This document shows positions 22,836 through 32,081 of a stretch of 64,000 nucleotides of DNA, piece by piece. Every line of letters starts with the position of its first letter. Positions within the stretch are counted from its first letter, which is position 1. The stretch lies in contig CM017555.1 of NCBI GenBank assembly GCA_007844125.1, forward strand, positions 24,169,221 through 24,233,220, read 5' to 3'. The translations under genes were made by a program, and so were the position numbers. This DNA comes from Sinonovacula constricta. Taxonomy: Eukaryota; Mollusca; Bivalvia; Cardiida; Solecurtidae. Under the pieces are notes generated by a model. The model ran no database searches. It saw only the letters and a program-made list of their open reading frames with translations, and was not told the origin of the DNA.

Positions 22836-23311
22836 AGGTGGTATCCTGAAGACCAAATTTCTTTCTCTCATGCAATCCGATAAGTTATTGTTTTTAGAAG
22901 AAAAAACATGCAAAATGTTGTTCATTAGTGCCCTACAAGTATGGAAGTAGTGACTGCATTTAAAGCGATTTGAAATGTCTTACAATTGAGGTAATGTTGT
23001 AAACAGTCTTTACTTTAACTAAAGTATAAGTGTATGCAGCAAGTATACACAAATCTTCAGAACAGTGATATTGTTACATGTTATAGATACAGACCCAGTG
23101 ATATTGTTACATGTTATAGATACAGACCCAGTGATATTGTTACATGTTATAGATACAGACCCAGTGATATTGTTACATGTTATAGATACAGAACCAGTGA
23201 TATTGTTACATGTTATAGATACAGACCCAGTGATATTGTTACATGTTATAGATACAGACCCAGTGATATTGTTACATGTTATAGATACAGACCCTCTACT
23301 GTATACCATCT
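22836..23311 (-). mobile_element. TTAA-flanked MITE, copy F, with expanded 33-bp repeat
   Basis: Starts after TTAA (22832-22835) with AGGTGGTATCC and ends with GTATACCATC then TTTA. Internal sequence matches copy E (45174-45659) in the same orientation, including 'ctctcatgcaa' near the start and 'gcagcaagtatacacaaat' near the end. It is inverted relative to copies A, C and D. Near the end it holds the 33-bp array described separately. Confidence 0.65.
23064..23294 (+). repeat. 33-bp tandem repeat, seven units
   Basis: Seven nearly identical units AGTGATATTGTTACATGTTATAGATACAGACCC (33 bases; positions 23064-23096 for the first). The one clear change is ACC to AACC in the fourth unit. Because 33 is a multiple of three, frames are open on both strands. 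It lies inside MITE copy F, where copy E has one diverged unit. Confidence 0.95.
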
Positions 23312-23622
23312 TTATATAAGTCGTATTTTGCTCGGATCACATATTACATAATATACAGAGTTTAATGGTGTTAGGGAAAAACCCTTTATGTTTATTGGTA
23401 TGAAGCAATGTATCGTATTTTGTGTGCGTATACTTTAAGTACAAAACATTATTATTATTTTCTAACATGCTTGAGAAAACAGGTAACCAAACCCAAAATA
23501 GTTCAATTATTGGTGTCCCTGCATATAATTAGGAAACTTATGAAACGGTGCTGTTGCTATTTAATGTCACTCCATGTACACTATTTATTATTACATTACT
23601 TTTTATTTTTATTTTCCGACAG

Positions 23623-23637
23623 TGAGGAGCCTAAGAA
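23623..23637 (+). CDS. Micro-exon n, RSLR
   Basis: A 15-nt segment between acceptor TTTTCCGACAG and donor GTGAGTA. In phase 1 it codes RSLR. The same acceptor and a similar exon (RGVR) occur at 56687-56701 in the second locus. Confidence 0.5.
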
Positions 23638-23807
23638 GTGAGTAAAATTAAAAGTATAAATGTTTTTTTCTAAAAACGTTGACACTCAAAATTTCGGCAA
23701 CTTGCCTTTTCAAAGATATAATGACTATAAATAAACATTATTCTACAGTTCTCTATGGAACAATTTACAACATTGTTTTAAATACTTTTCCATTACTTCC
23801 AATACAG

Positions 23808-23934
23808 CAACAACTACTACTACAACAACTACTACCACTACCGCAACAATAACTACTGCTACTTCTAATACTAACTTTTACTACTACTACTTCTGCTGCT
23901 GCTACTACTACTACTTCTTCTTCTACTACTACTC

Positions 23935-24005
<71 letters not shown>

Positions 24006-24012
24006 TCTTCTT

Positions 24013-24073
<61 letters not shown>

Positions 24074-24075
24074 AA
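23808..24075 (+). repeat. (ACT)n microsatellite, Thr-codon-like start
   Basis: It begins right after a possible acceptor AATACAG with CAACAACTACTACTACAACA, which in phase 1 would code a Thr run, and passes into a long ACT/CTT repeat. No donor exists for about 300 bp, so I do not call an exon. The Ser-run and Tyr-run frames across it are by-products. Confidence 0.85.
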
Positions 24076-24298
24076 ATATACTTTAACTTCTGATTTCGTT
24101 CAAACAAAATACGCGATTTTTTCAAACCGCTTCTCTTCCTGCTACTTCTATTGCCGCTTATAATTTACCCACCTTTCTACTCCTCCTCCTCCTCCTCCTC
24201 GATATTATCACCATTCCGACTACTACAAGAGTCTTTAGGAGCATTGTCCTACTGCAACCTGTTAATATAGATCTCAATGTTCTTTTTTGCTATTTCAG

Positions 24299-24313
24299 GA
24301 ATTCTGCCACCAG
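24299..24313 (+). CDS. Micro-exon p, ILPP
   Basis: A 15-nt segment between acceptor TTTTGCTATTTCAG and donor GTCAGTT. In phase 1 it codes ILPP; the junction with n is AGA (Arg). Confidence 0.6.
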
Positions 24314-24652
24314 GTCAGTTTTTTCATTATTTTTAATTGCCTAAAACTTCTTATATTCCGTTGTTTTCAGTTAATAATGATATTCATAAAGCTTACAGTG
24401 TATCTGCGGTTTTACCTAGGCACCTACTTTCGTACGGAGTTCGTAGTAGATTAAAGTTGCCAGATAACTTGTACATGAGCCTTTAGAACGAAAAATCTAA
24501 ATAACGATTAAACATAAACAAACATGAAAAAATATACTACAAACATACAAAAGATAGTAAAAACCTCAAAAGAATTCAAGAAGTAGCAAATTTTATTGTG
24601 TTTTTTTACTTTTTTTTTTTAAGTAGTACTCAATTTTAATATTTTTTTCCAG

Positions 24653-24940
24653 GAACCACCACGACCAGCGCCACAATCAACATTTCCACCACAACTAAAG
24701 CTCCGTTAGTGTCGGTGGATGGTGGAGCCGGGCAGAGCGGCAACTCGGGAGCTGACTCTGAAAATACCGCTACTGGCGGTGGGAACGCCGGTACAGATGG
24801 GGAAAATACCGCTACGGGCGGGGAAAATACCGTGTCTGGTGATGGAAGTAGTGGGACAGCCACAAGAACAGGCACTGCAGAAGGCGATGTTTCCAACAAC
24901 CCACCTATAGTAAAATCAACGGCAACAACCACAACCACAG
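24653..24940 (+). CDS. Large exon q: Thr-rich linker plus Gly/Asn/Thr repeat domain
   Basis: A 288-nt exon between acceptor TTTTTTTCCAG and donor GTATTTG, coding 95 complete residues in phase 1. It opens with a Thr/Ser stretch (TTTTSATINISTTT, containing an N-I-S sequon). A low-complexity Gly-rich part then repeats the motif ENTATGG and its variants about every 9-10 residues, and the exon closes with SNNPP and a TATTTTT run. No enzyme-like fold is suggested; it looks like an extracellular, O-glycosylated linker or matrix-type domain. The paralogue at 61834 keeps the repeat pattern although much of the sequence has diverged, and both share the upstream intron end (ACTCAATTTTAAT). This conservation is the best evidence that the locus is coding. 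Confidence 0.8.
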
Positions 24941-25139
24941 GTATTTGACAGCTTTTAAAATTATAGTCTTCAAAATTAATTTAAATTGAAAATAGGTACC
25001 ATTGTGCAGGAACACCATAGAAGAGAGATTTGTATCGGCCTATTTTGACCACTCAGGCCCGACCTCATGGGTTCGATCACCAAAAGAGGTGAGAAAGGTA
25101 CAAGTTTTTGGTCGGGCTTGTTTGCAATGCGTTGTTTTA

Positions 25140-25195
25140 CTTTTATTATTATTATCATTATTATTATAATTATTATTATCATCATTTAATAACTT
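25140..25195 (+). repeat. (ATT)n microsatellite
   Basis: Short imperfect ATT/ATC tract. A B-box-like GGGTTCGATCACC lies just upstream (about 25069-25081) and may mark an old SINE. Confidence 0.7.
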
Positions 25196-25589
25196 AACGT
25201 TATTAGTCCTGTAAAAAGCACCTGTCATATTCAATACCACGACGGCCTGCTTTAAAACAGTGCCAATATCTATATCACTTTCCGCTCAGGCTTAAAAGTG
25301 ATATTGATATAAAGCCCGCATTTGAAGTAAAGTGATAGGCTAATAAGGCAGGGACAGAAAATGATTTAGATTTCAACAAAAAGCTCTGGGAATCTTTTTT
25401 TTAACTCGGTCTATATGAAGACGCCGACAGGTTGCTTACCTTAATTAAACAAAATATTCCCAGTTTTCAAACAGTCACGGCATGAATTGGTAGTGTTTAA
25501 CCTAACCGAATGTGTTATTTTACAACGTGTAGATTTCACAAAATCACAAACAAGCATTTATTGTGACTTGGATTAATGCAAAAACTCTG

Positions 25590-27260
25590 CTGATACCTAT
25601 TACCAGTGATAACATGTTACCGGTGACATCCAATTAATCCGATTGTTTTGCGCTTCGCGTGATTTTGCGAGATACCGAGGTCAGACATTTGTTTACATAG
25701 ATTCACGCTAGCTGTCAGTCTTCGTCAAGTGCCAAAAAGTCTTACTTACGGAGATATAAGCTTATATTTAATCATAATCTTTAAAAAAGAAGTTAGATAA
25801 AAGTTATATAGGGAGATTGGACCCTGGGAATTCAGCCTCTACCAGCATCTGATGGCTTTATCAACAATCCTGGACCAACCCAAGTCTAAACCAGATGGAA
25901 GAGAAACCGCTTTTGTAGCACGTTGGCTATATGGCTTCCTTATGATATGGATATGAAAGAAAAGAGTTCCTTAGACTTGCAACTGACTTTGCTGTTTCTT
26001 TAAAGAAGAAAAGTCAAAATGATCCAGCTTATACCTGGTATGCTGGTTTAAAAAAAGAGAAGTCCAGAGATCGTCCTGGTGAAACCCCAAAAGCTGTCCG
26101 TTTTAAGAGCCAGGTCTATATCAGAGCCAATTCTAAACACTTATTTTGATAAGCTTCAGAAAAATAATTGATTCTAACTGTCTTGCAGACAAACCTGAAA
26201 ACATCTGAAATATTGATGAACATAATCAATTTAATGTCATATTTATGAAAGGTTCTAAACCTCAGGCCATAGCATCGTCTAGAGGTAAGACAATAACAGT
26301 CATTGCAGCTGGAAATTCAGTTGGTACTAGAATTCCGCCCTTTTTAATCTTCCCTGGAAAGAGGTTGATTCCAGATCTGAGGTGTCGTGTCTAATGCTAC
26401 CATGACGGAGACTGGTTGGTCCAATTCACTGGTTTTCCTTGAATATCTCCAGAGCCACTTTTTACGATATGCTCTTTCAAATCAAACACCTATTTTGATT
26501 CTTTTCGATGGACATAAGTCACATGTCAATCTTACTTTGAGGGAATAGGGACAACCTCACAACATGACATTCTTTCTTCTACCTGCTCACACATCCCATG
26601 TGACACAGCCTTTAGACGTTGGCTGTTTTGGTCCTTTAAAAAAAGGTTTATTACGCAGAATGCCAGTCATTTCTTAGAAAGGTCCCTGGTGTGCATATCA
26701 CTCGCTATAATGTTGCAGAATTATCCAGCAAAGCTTACAACAAAACCCTTACACTACAAAACTTGATCGTCTCTTTTCTGAGACTGTTATTTTTCCACAA
26801 AACTGTAATGACATACCAGTAGAAAAGACTGCCCCATCAACCATTTTTGACAATGCAATACCAAACGAAAAAGAAGACCGCTCATTCCTTGAATCAAGGC
26901 AAACCACACATGCTGTAAATACAGAAAGGAAACGCAAACATCCGTCCTGAAGTACTTTTCACCAACAAGAGTTTTGCGTAGAAATGACATCTTCGGGTGC
27001 CCTTATTGTGAAAACGAATGTAACCTACCGTATATACCAGTAATTCTGTGTTCATTGTTAAAGCGGTTTTTTTGCGTAAATATTGGACATGTTATAAACA
27101 TTTTATTCATATTTTAGTATAAATTGAACTCGTTTGAATTGTATGTGGACCATTATGTGATCTATGATAATTTACCTACAAAAGTGCATATCAGTCGGAA
27201 GTTTAGCACAGTAGACATTTTATGCCGATAGACATTTTATTGGTCACCGGTAATTGGTAT
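25590..27260 (+). pseudogene. pogo/Tigger-like transposase pseudogene with TIR-like ends
   Basis: Translated in pieces, the region reads as a DDE-type transposase of the pogo/Tigger branch (Tc1/mariner superfamily). Visible parts are an N-terminal segment with FLRLATDFAVSLKKKS (about 25960-26020), a core with SRGKTITVIAAGNSVGT and IPPFLIFPGKR (about 26278-26365), a second catalytic block with ILILFDGHKSH (about 26500-26525), then LPAHTSHVTQPLDVGCFGP (about 26580-26635). Several stops and frame changes break it, so it is dead. Candidate inverted ends are GATACCTATTACCAGTGA (25590) and its inverse at 27243-27260, matching at about 15 of 18 positions. It lies in an intron of the micro-exon gene. 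Confidence 0.75.
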
Positions 27261-27429
27261 CCCCGTCACCTAAGAAAGCGTCTCGTGTGTACGTCAGTTC
27301 AAATAGTTTTATTGGACGAATGAGTGAACTTTAATCACATTTTTAGTATAGATAAGGTAATTATATCAGTTATTTAATAACTGTTATACGTTTGATATTT
27401 GAAATACAGTTTTTATATATTTTATTCAG

Positions 27430-27450
27430 CCAAAACTGCTTATGTCACAG
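27430..27450 (+). CDS. Micro-exon, KTAYVT
   Basis: A 21-nt segment between acceptor TTTATTCAG and donor GTAATCG. In phase 1 it codes KTAYVT and starts CC-AAA like micro-exon k. It follows the pogo remnant. A motif GGTAATCGGTATCACC right after it resembles the transposon ends, so the donor may overlap repeat sequence. Confidence 0.45.
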
Positions 27451-27527
27451 GTAATCGGTATCACCAGGATAACTAAGTATTAAATATGAAATGGTATAAG
27501 TACATGTAGTTAATTAATAAAATTGTC

Positions 27528-27654
27528 AATAAATAATTGATTTGATATTGGCCCTGTTATTTGTCTTCGTGCCAGTCGTATTGGCCCTCGGCCTTGGCCC
27601 ATTACGACTGCCCACAGACAAATAACAGGGCCAATATCAAATAAATTATTTATT
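27528..27654 (+). repeat. Long, nearly perfect palindrome
   Basis: Arms 27528-27565 and 27617-27654 are inverted copies matching at 37 of 38 positions, with the shared core GATATTGGCCCTGTTATTTG. The 51-base centre holds a further imperfect inverted pair, CAGTCGTATTGGCCC and GGCCCATTACGACTG. The whole could form one long hairpin. It is probably a small fold-back or MITE-type element. Confidence 0.9.
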
Positions 27655-27659
27655 AACCT

Positions 27660-27735
27660 ATATTATAATTATTATTATAATTATTATTATTGTTATTATT
27701 ATTATTATTATTATCATCATCATTATTATTATTAT
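27660..27735 (+). repeat. (ATT)n microsatellite
   Basis: Imperfect ATT/GTT/ATC tract directly after the palindrome. Confidence 0.9.
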
Positions 27736-27910
27736 TTATGTTCTGCTTTATGTCCAGTACTTTAAAGCCACCTATGTGTTTGTGTTTGAACTACATCAGG
27801 TTTGCTTTCTCTAATAGAGTCATGCATTCCCAGTATATTTTTTCTGCGCATGTTCTGTTGAATTTGTCTTATATTCTAATTATAGTTTTTTATGTGCTCT
27901 ATTCCATTAG

Positions 27911-27928
27911 CAACTGAGCTTTCTAGTA
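27911..27928 (+). CDS. Micro-exon, TELSS
   Basis: An 18-nt segment between acceptor TGCTCTATTCCATTAG and donor GTAAGTC. In phase 1 it codes TELSS; the junction codon with the previous exon is GCA. Confidence 0.55.
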
Positions 27929-27956
27929 GTAAGTCATTATTGTATTTGATAGCTTC

Positions 27957-28058
27957 TATGATGATGATGATTATGACTATAATGATGATGATAATGATGA
28001 TGATGATGATGATGATAATGATGATGAGATAATGATATTGATTATAATGATGGTGATG

Positions 28059-28090
<32 letters not shown>

Positions 28091-28206
28091 GATGACGACG
28101 GCGACGACAACGACGATAACGATAATGATCATGATTATAATAATGGTCATGATCATGATCATGATGATGACGATAATGATGATTATAATGATGATGATGA
28201 TGATGA
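27957..28206 (+). repeat. (GAT)n microsatellite
   Basis: Long imperfect GAT/AAT tract. The Met-rich and Ile-rich frames across it are by-products. Confidence 0.95.
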
Positions 28207-28292
28207 ACCTATCTTTCTGTTTTGTCCATCCCACTTTCTAATCTTTTAACTTTCATACGCGTCATCATATGGAATTTCACTTATCTTTGCAG

Positions 28293-28352
28293 AATCTTCT
28301 GACGGAGAAACTAGTGCTAAAACACTTGTTTTATTAAGCGGAGTGAATGCAG
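28293..28352 (+). CDS. Penultimate exon r
   Basis: A 60-nt exon between acceptor TATCTTTGCAG and donor GTAGTTA. In phase 1 it codes SSDGETSAKTLVLLSGVNA. The short hydrophobic run TLVLL is too brief to be a confident membrane segment or GPI signal. It leads directly to the stop in the last exon. Confidence 0.7.
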
Positions 28353-28384
28353 GTAGTTAGATTTAATTTAATTTTACATTTATT

Positions 28385-28441
28385 ATGGCAATGATGATAA
28401 TGATGATGATAATGATGATAATGATGATGATGATTATAATG

Positions 28442-28494
<53 letters not shown>

Positions 28495-28496
28495 GT
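28385..28496 (+). repeat. (GAT)n-(ATT)n microsatellite
   Basis: Compound trinucleotide repeat in the last intron. Confidence 0.95.
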
Positions 28497-28611
28497 TATT
28501 TTTGTTGTTGCTGCTGCTGATTCTGCTGCTGCTGATGATGATGCTTTCAACTTTAAGTTAGTACTTTCACCGGATAACGGAACATTTAAAGTGTGTTGTT
28601 TGTTTTTTCAG

Positions 28612-28616
28612 GCTAA
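28612..28616 (+). CDS. Terminal coding exon, Gly-stop
   Basis: After acceptor TTTGTTTTTTCAG the sequence GC-TAA completes a Gly codon with the G of exon r and then stops. The protein therefore ends ...VNAG. The rest of this exon is 3' UTR. Confidence 0.65.
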
Positions 28617-29200
28617 ATTCCACTCCATTTTGACACACATATTTTGGGGCATTTGGCTACATAAAAGTGAGGTTCAACATATCGGCAGAGCAACGACTTG
28701 TATCATCATTTAACGGATACCTGTTTTAAAGCATACATAACTTCCCCAGTTTGAAACTGAGTTAAATCCTTGCCTTGCTTCAGCGCATACAAAAAACCAA
28801 TTGAAATCACTTCATTGTTTCAAAGTTAGCAAAAGCGTTTCAACGTAAAATCAAAAACAACAACAACAAAAAGAAAACGTTATGAAATCGTTATATGTTA
28901 TACAACCACGTGATCATAGTTAACGTTGCAAAGAACAAAAAGAAGTTGCGAACAAGACATGGGGACAAGTGATTTCATATTTATGTGCCCGAAAATTATA
29001 TCAAAAGTTTATTAGATTAGAGAATATTTAAATGCGTTTAAATGCATATTTAATGAGTTTAATAATAATTAGTTTAATGTATTAAGAAAAACAGGATGTG
29101 TTTATTTTCTACCTTTTTTTTTGTTCAAAAACGACCAGAAGTTGGTCCATATTGATAATTAATTTATCATTACACCATATTCGTGAATATATTATAAAAA
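28617..29200 (+). other. Predicted 3' UTR of locus 1
   Basis: AT-rich sequence from the stop codon to the first AATAAA. Homology to the second locus is suggested just beyond it: 29275-29335 resembles 62888-62945 around AATGTTGTGA and TTCATCGCA. Confidence 0.45.
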
Positions 29201-29210
29201 AATAAATAAA
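29201..29210 (+). promoter_or_regulatory. Overlapping polyadenylation signals
   Basis: AATAAATAAA holds two overlapping AATAAA hexamers about 585 bp after the stop codon. It is the first AATAAA after the stop. Confidence 0.5.
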
Positions 29211-30950
29211 GAACATCTAGCTTGTTCATAAGTTTATTTATAGCTATCTTCACGCTTTTTTCTCACGTTTTTACTTTGTGAATTTTGTGTAAATGTTGTG
29301 ATTTTTCATCGCATTTTTGTCAAAAGAACACGTTTTTCCATTAATGATCCTTATAAATAGATATTAAACTATATATATAATATATACATACATACATATT
29401 ATATTTATAATTATTCAATTATTCAATTTCTTTAGTTGTTGACAATGAACTAATGCTTCAAAAATAATATCTATATTTTATCCCAATTATCTTTTGTTTC
29501 CAAAAACGTCATTGAAAACCTTTATCATCAACTAAAGCTGCGTTTAAGTCGCTAAAAACTTATCTATATGAACGTCAAATAAGACTTGGGTACATATAAA
29601 CGTATGCGCGTATGTTGCAACCCTTTCTTTTTTGTTACACCATTCTCTCTGATCTATTTTTAGATTAATTTCGATATTACTTCCAGATTGATTTAATTTG
29701 TAATTATATATTTTTTAAAGGCACGCCGGATATAAAACTTGTCAAACTGTTGTCTCGGGGAACATAAATTATTTTGATTTATTATCAAAAGCAGGCTTTG
29801 GCATCATATTTGTTCGGATTTAAACACTATTTACAGTTTTGTGGATTTATTAGCTCTCAGGGTTCGGTAGTGAGGCTCAGTATAAATGGAATTACTGTCG
29901 GACTGTTCTTTATATAAAAGTATAAATGATGTTCTTTTTTTGAAGTTGTTAAATAATGAAGATGACTAAACAAGAAAGTAAAAAAAAATGAAATTGTATT
30001 TTTTAGCTTTGGATGAACCATTAAAAGATTATAAATCAAGCTGTTGAAAAGGGTATTTTGTTTACCATGACCAACGTTTAGTGCCTTTGTCTTCTGATCA
30101 CAGTAACATTCCGTTATTCATCCATCGTTCATTTCATGTTGTGCGTAAACAGTTTTATATCTGCTAAATAGTTTAATAAACAGTCAAATGTCGAAAAGTT
30201 TCAAACAAGGCTTAAAATATGCCCAATTCCTAATTGTTAATTTCAATTTAAAGCCCTACATTATTATTATTATTATTACTATTATTATTATTATTATTAT
30301 TATTACTATTATTATTATTTGTCAGTATCATTCTTCTTTCTCTTATTGTTATATTCGTTATAAATATTATTAGAAATTCACGTTTAGTTTGAATACGTTT
30401 ACACTTGACAATTATTTGTAACCATTGCCAGAGGAATGAATGGATTCGGAATGGATTTTGAAATAAAATTTCTAAATTATTTATAACTTATTAGGACTTG
30501 TATTTGTAACTTGTTTACAATCGGTCAATATCTGAGTAAAACTCAATCTTACCCGATTTTTAACCATCCTCATTATGTATCTAAATTGCCCGAATGGTTT
30601 GGCTGGTGCACCTCAGCCCCTTACTGTTTGGGTTATGTCCGAGTCGGGTTTAAATATTTTTAATGATCATATTTTTCCACTGATCTATGTTTTGTCAATG
30701 ACCAAACGCCTTCGTCCCTCTTCGGATGGTCCTTTTTTAATAATGACATCACATGATGTGATTTTGATAACATGTGCTGCTTCGACCTACATAAAGATAA
30801 ATGTAGTTTTACAACTGTGTTATGTTTGTTCTGTGTTGTATTAAATCTGTGACCTAAATAAAAGTATTTGTTTTAATTTACTGTCCAAATTTTTAAATAT
30901 TGTTAAACCTCAATCCCCACGATTAATTCAAGTAAATACTGTTAAAGATT
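29211..30950 (+). other. Intergenic sequence
   Basis: AT-rich, with an (ATT)n tract at 30262-30320. A plus-strand frame at 30575-30844 (89 codons) is followed closely by AATAAA (about 30857). It has no recognisable motif and may be chance. Confidence 0.4.
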
Positions 30951-31640
30951 GGTAGATATGCCTCTGGTCTGGATGTCCCTAGTCGGAATGCATCTGGTCT
31001 GGATGCCTCTAGTCTGGATGCCTCTAGGATGGAATTCAATAGTCTATATGGCATTAGTCTAGAATGCCCTAGTTTAGACGCTTCTAGTATGGATGCCTCG
31101 AGTCTAGATGCATCTAGTCTGGATTACTCTAGACTGCATGCCTCTAGTCTTGACGCTTCTAGTATGGATGACTCTAGTCTAAATGACTCTAGTCTGGATG
31201 CCCCTAGTCTAGATATCATTAGTCTGGATGCCATTAGTCTGTATGCCTCTAGTCCGGATGTATCTAATCCGGATGCCTCTAGTCTGGACGACTCTAGTCC
31301 AGGTGCCTCTAGTCCGGATGTATCTAATCCGGATGCCTCTAGTCTGGACGACTCTAGTCCAGGTGCCTCTAGTCCGGATGTATCTAATCCGGATGCCTCT
31401 AGTCTGGACGACTCTAGTCCAGATGCCTCTAGTCTGGATGCATCTACACGGGATGTCTCTAGTCTGGACGACTCTAGTTTAGGTGCCTCTAGTCTTGATG
31501 CATCTACAGAGGATGTCTCTAGTCTGGACGACTCTAGTCTATGTGCCTCTAGTCTGGATGCATATACACCGGATGTCTCTAGTCTGGACGACTCTAGTCT
31601 TGATGCATCTACTCAGGATGCAACTAGTCTGGACACCTCG
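30950..31640 (+). repeat. 15-bp minisatellite with an open LDASS frame
   Basis: Units of 15 bp on the theme GATGCCTCTAGTCTG, some grouped in larger blocks (31243-31310 recurs at 31303-31370 and 31363-31430). The 15-bp unit keeps one frame open from 31029 to 31730, coding a five-residue repeat (L-D-A-S-S). No promoter, splice site or conserved flank was seen, so coding is not claimed. Confidence 0.9.
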
Positions 31641-32081
31641 GGAGGGCTTCCAGCCAGTCAGACAGACAGACGGGCTGGCAGACTACAGACAAACAAACAG
31701 ACAGAGAAGGAGGGATACAGAGAGAGATAAAAGAGTAGAGAGGCTGTTTAAAGTCCTAAAATGTAAACACCGCTTAATCTTAGCTTAAGTACATTTTTGC
31801 AAATAAAATATGTTGCTTCAACACGTTCTATATGCGGAACAATGACAATTTCAGACGCCGTTAGTATTAATGGTGTAAGTGTGTTCTAGGCGCCTTTAAC
31901 GTAAAGAACATTGGCTTGTTAGCACATAAGTCTGTTGATTCTAACTTATGATGTCAAACATGATTTTAACAAGTATTTGCCGTGTCATTGTGTTGCCAAG
32001 CAATGTGATGTGTAAAAAGTCCTCGCATAATTGTTTCCCATTGCCGAAATGTTGCCTTTTAAAGTTTAGTCCGGCAGCTGG

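Larger units (their letters stand above)
1..29210 (+). other. Gene locus 1: micro-exon gene for a Thr/Ser/Pro-rich protein (3' part)
   Basis: This is the overall locus; the exons are listed separately. More than twenty short segments on the plus strand have a pyrimidine-tract acceptor ending in AG and a GT donor, mostly GTAAGT, GTAAAT or GTGAGT. Every listed segment is a multiple of three and is entered after codon base 1, so all introns are phase 1. The coded peptide is rich in Thr, Ser and Pro, as in mucin-like secreted or surface proteins. No signal peptide or start codon is visible because the 5' end is outside the window. Under about 1 kb of coding sequence spans 28 kb. I do not recognise the protein family. 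The architecture resembles schistosome micro-exon genes; this is a comparison of structure, not proof of homology. Confidence 0.65.

Noticed and set aside
23019..23351. Open frames over the 33-bp repeat on both strands, and a possible CRISPR array.
   Set aside because: Units are contiguous with no spacers, and 33 bp is a multiple of three. It is a minisatellite in a eukaryotic MITE.
23871..24125. Poly-Ser open frame.
   Set aside because: A direct reading of the ACT microsatellite on the other strand.
30575..30844. An 89-codon frame followed by AATAAA.
   Set aside because: No recognisable domain or conserved copy. Kept only as a remark in the intergenic entry.
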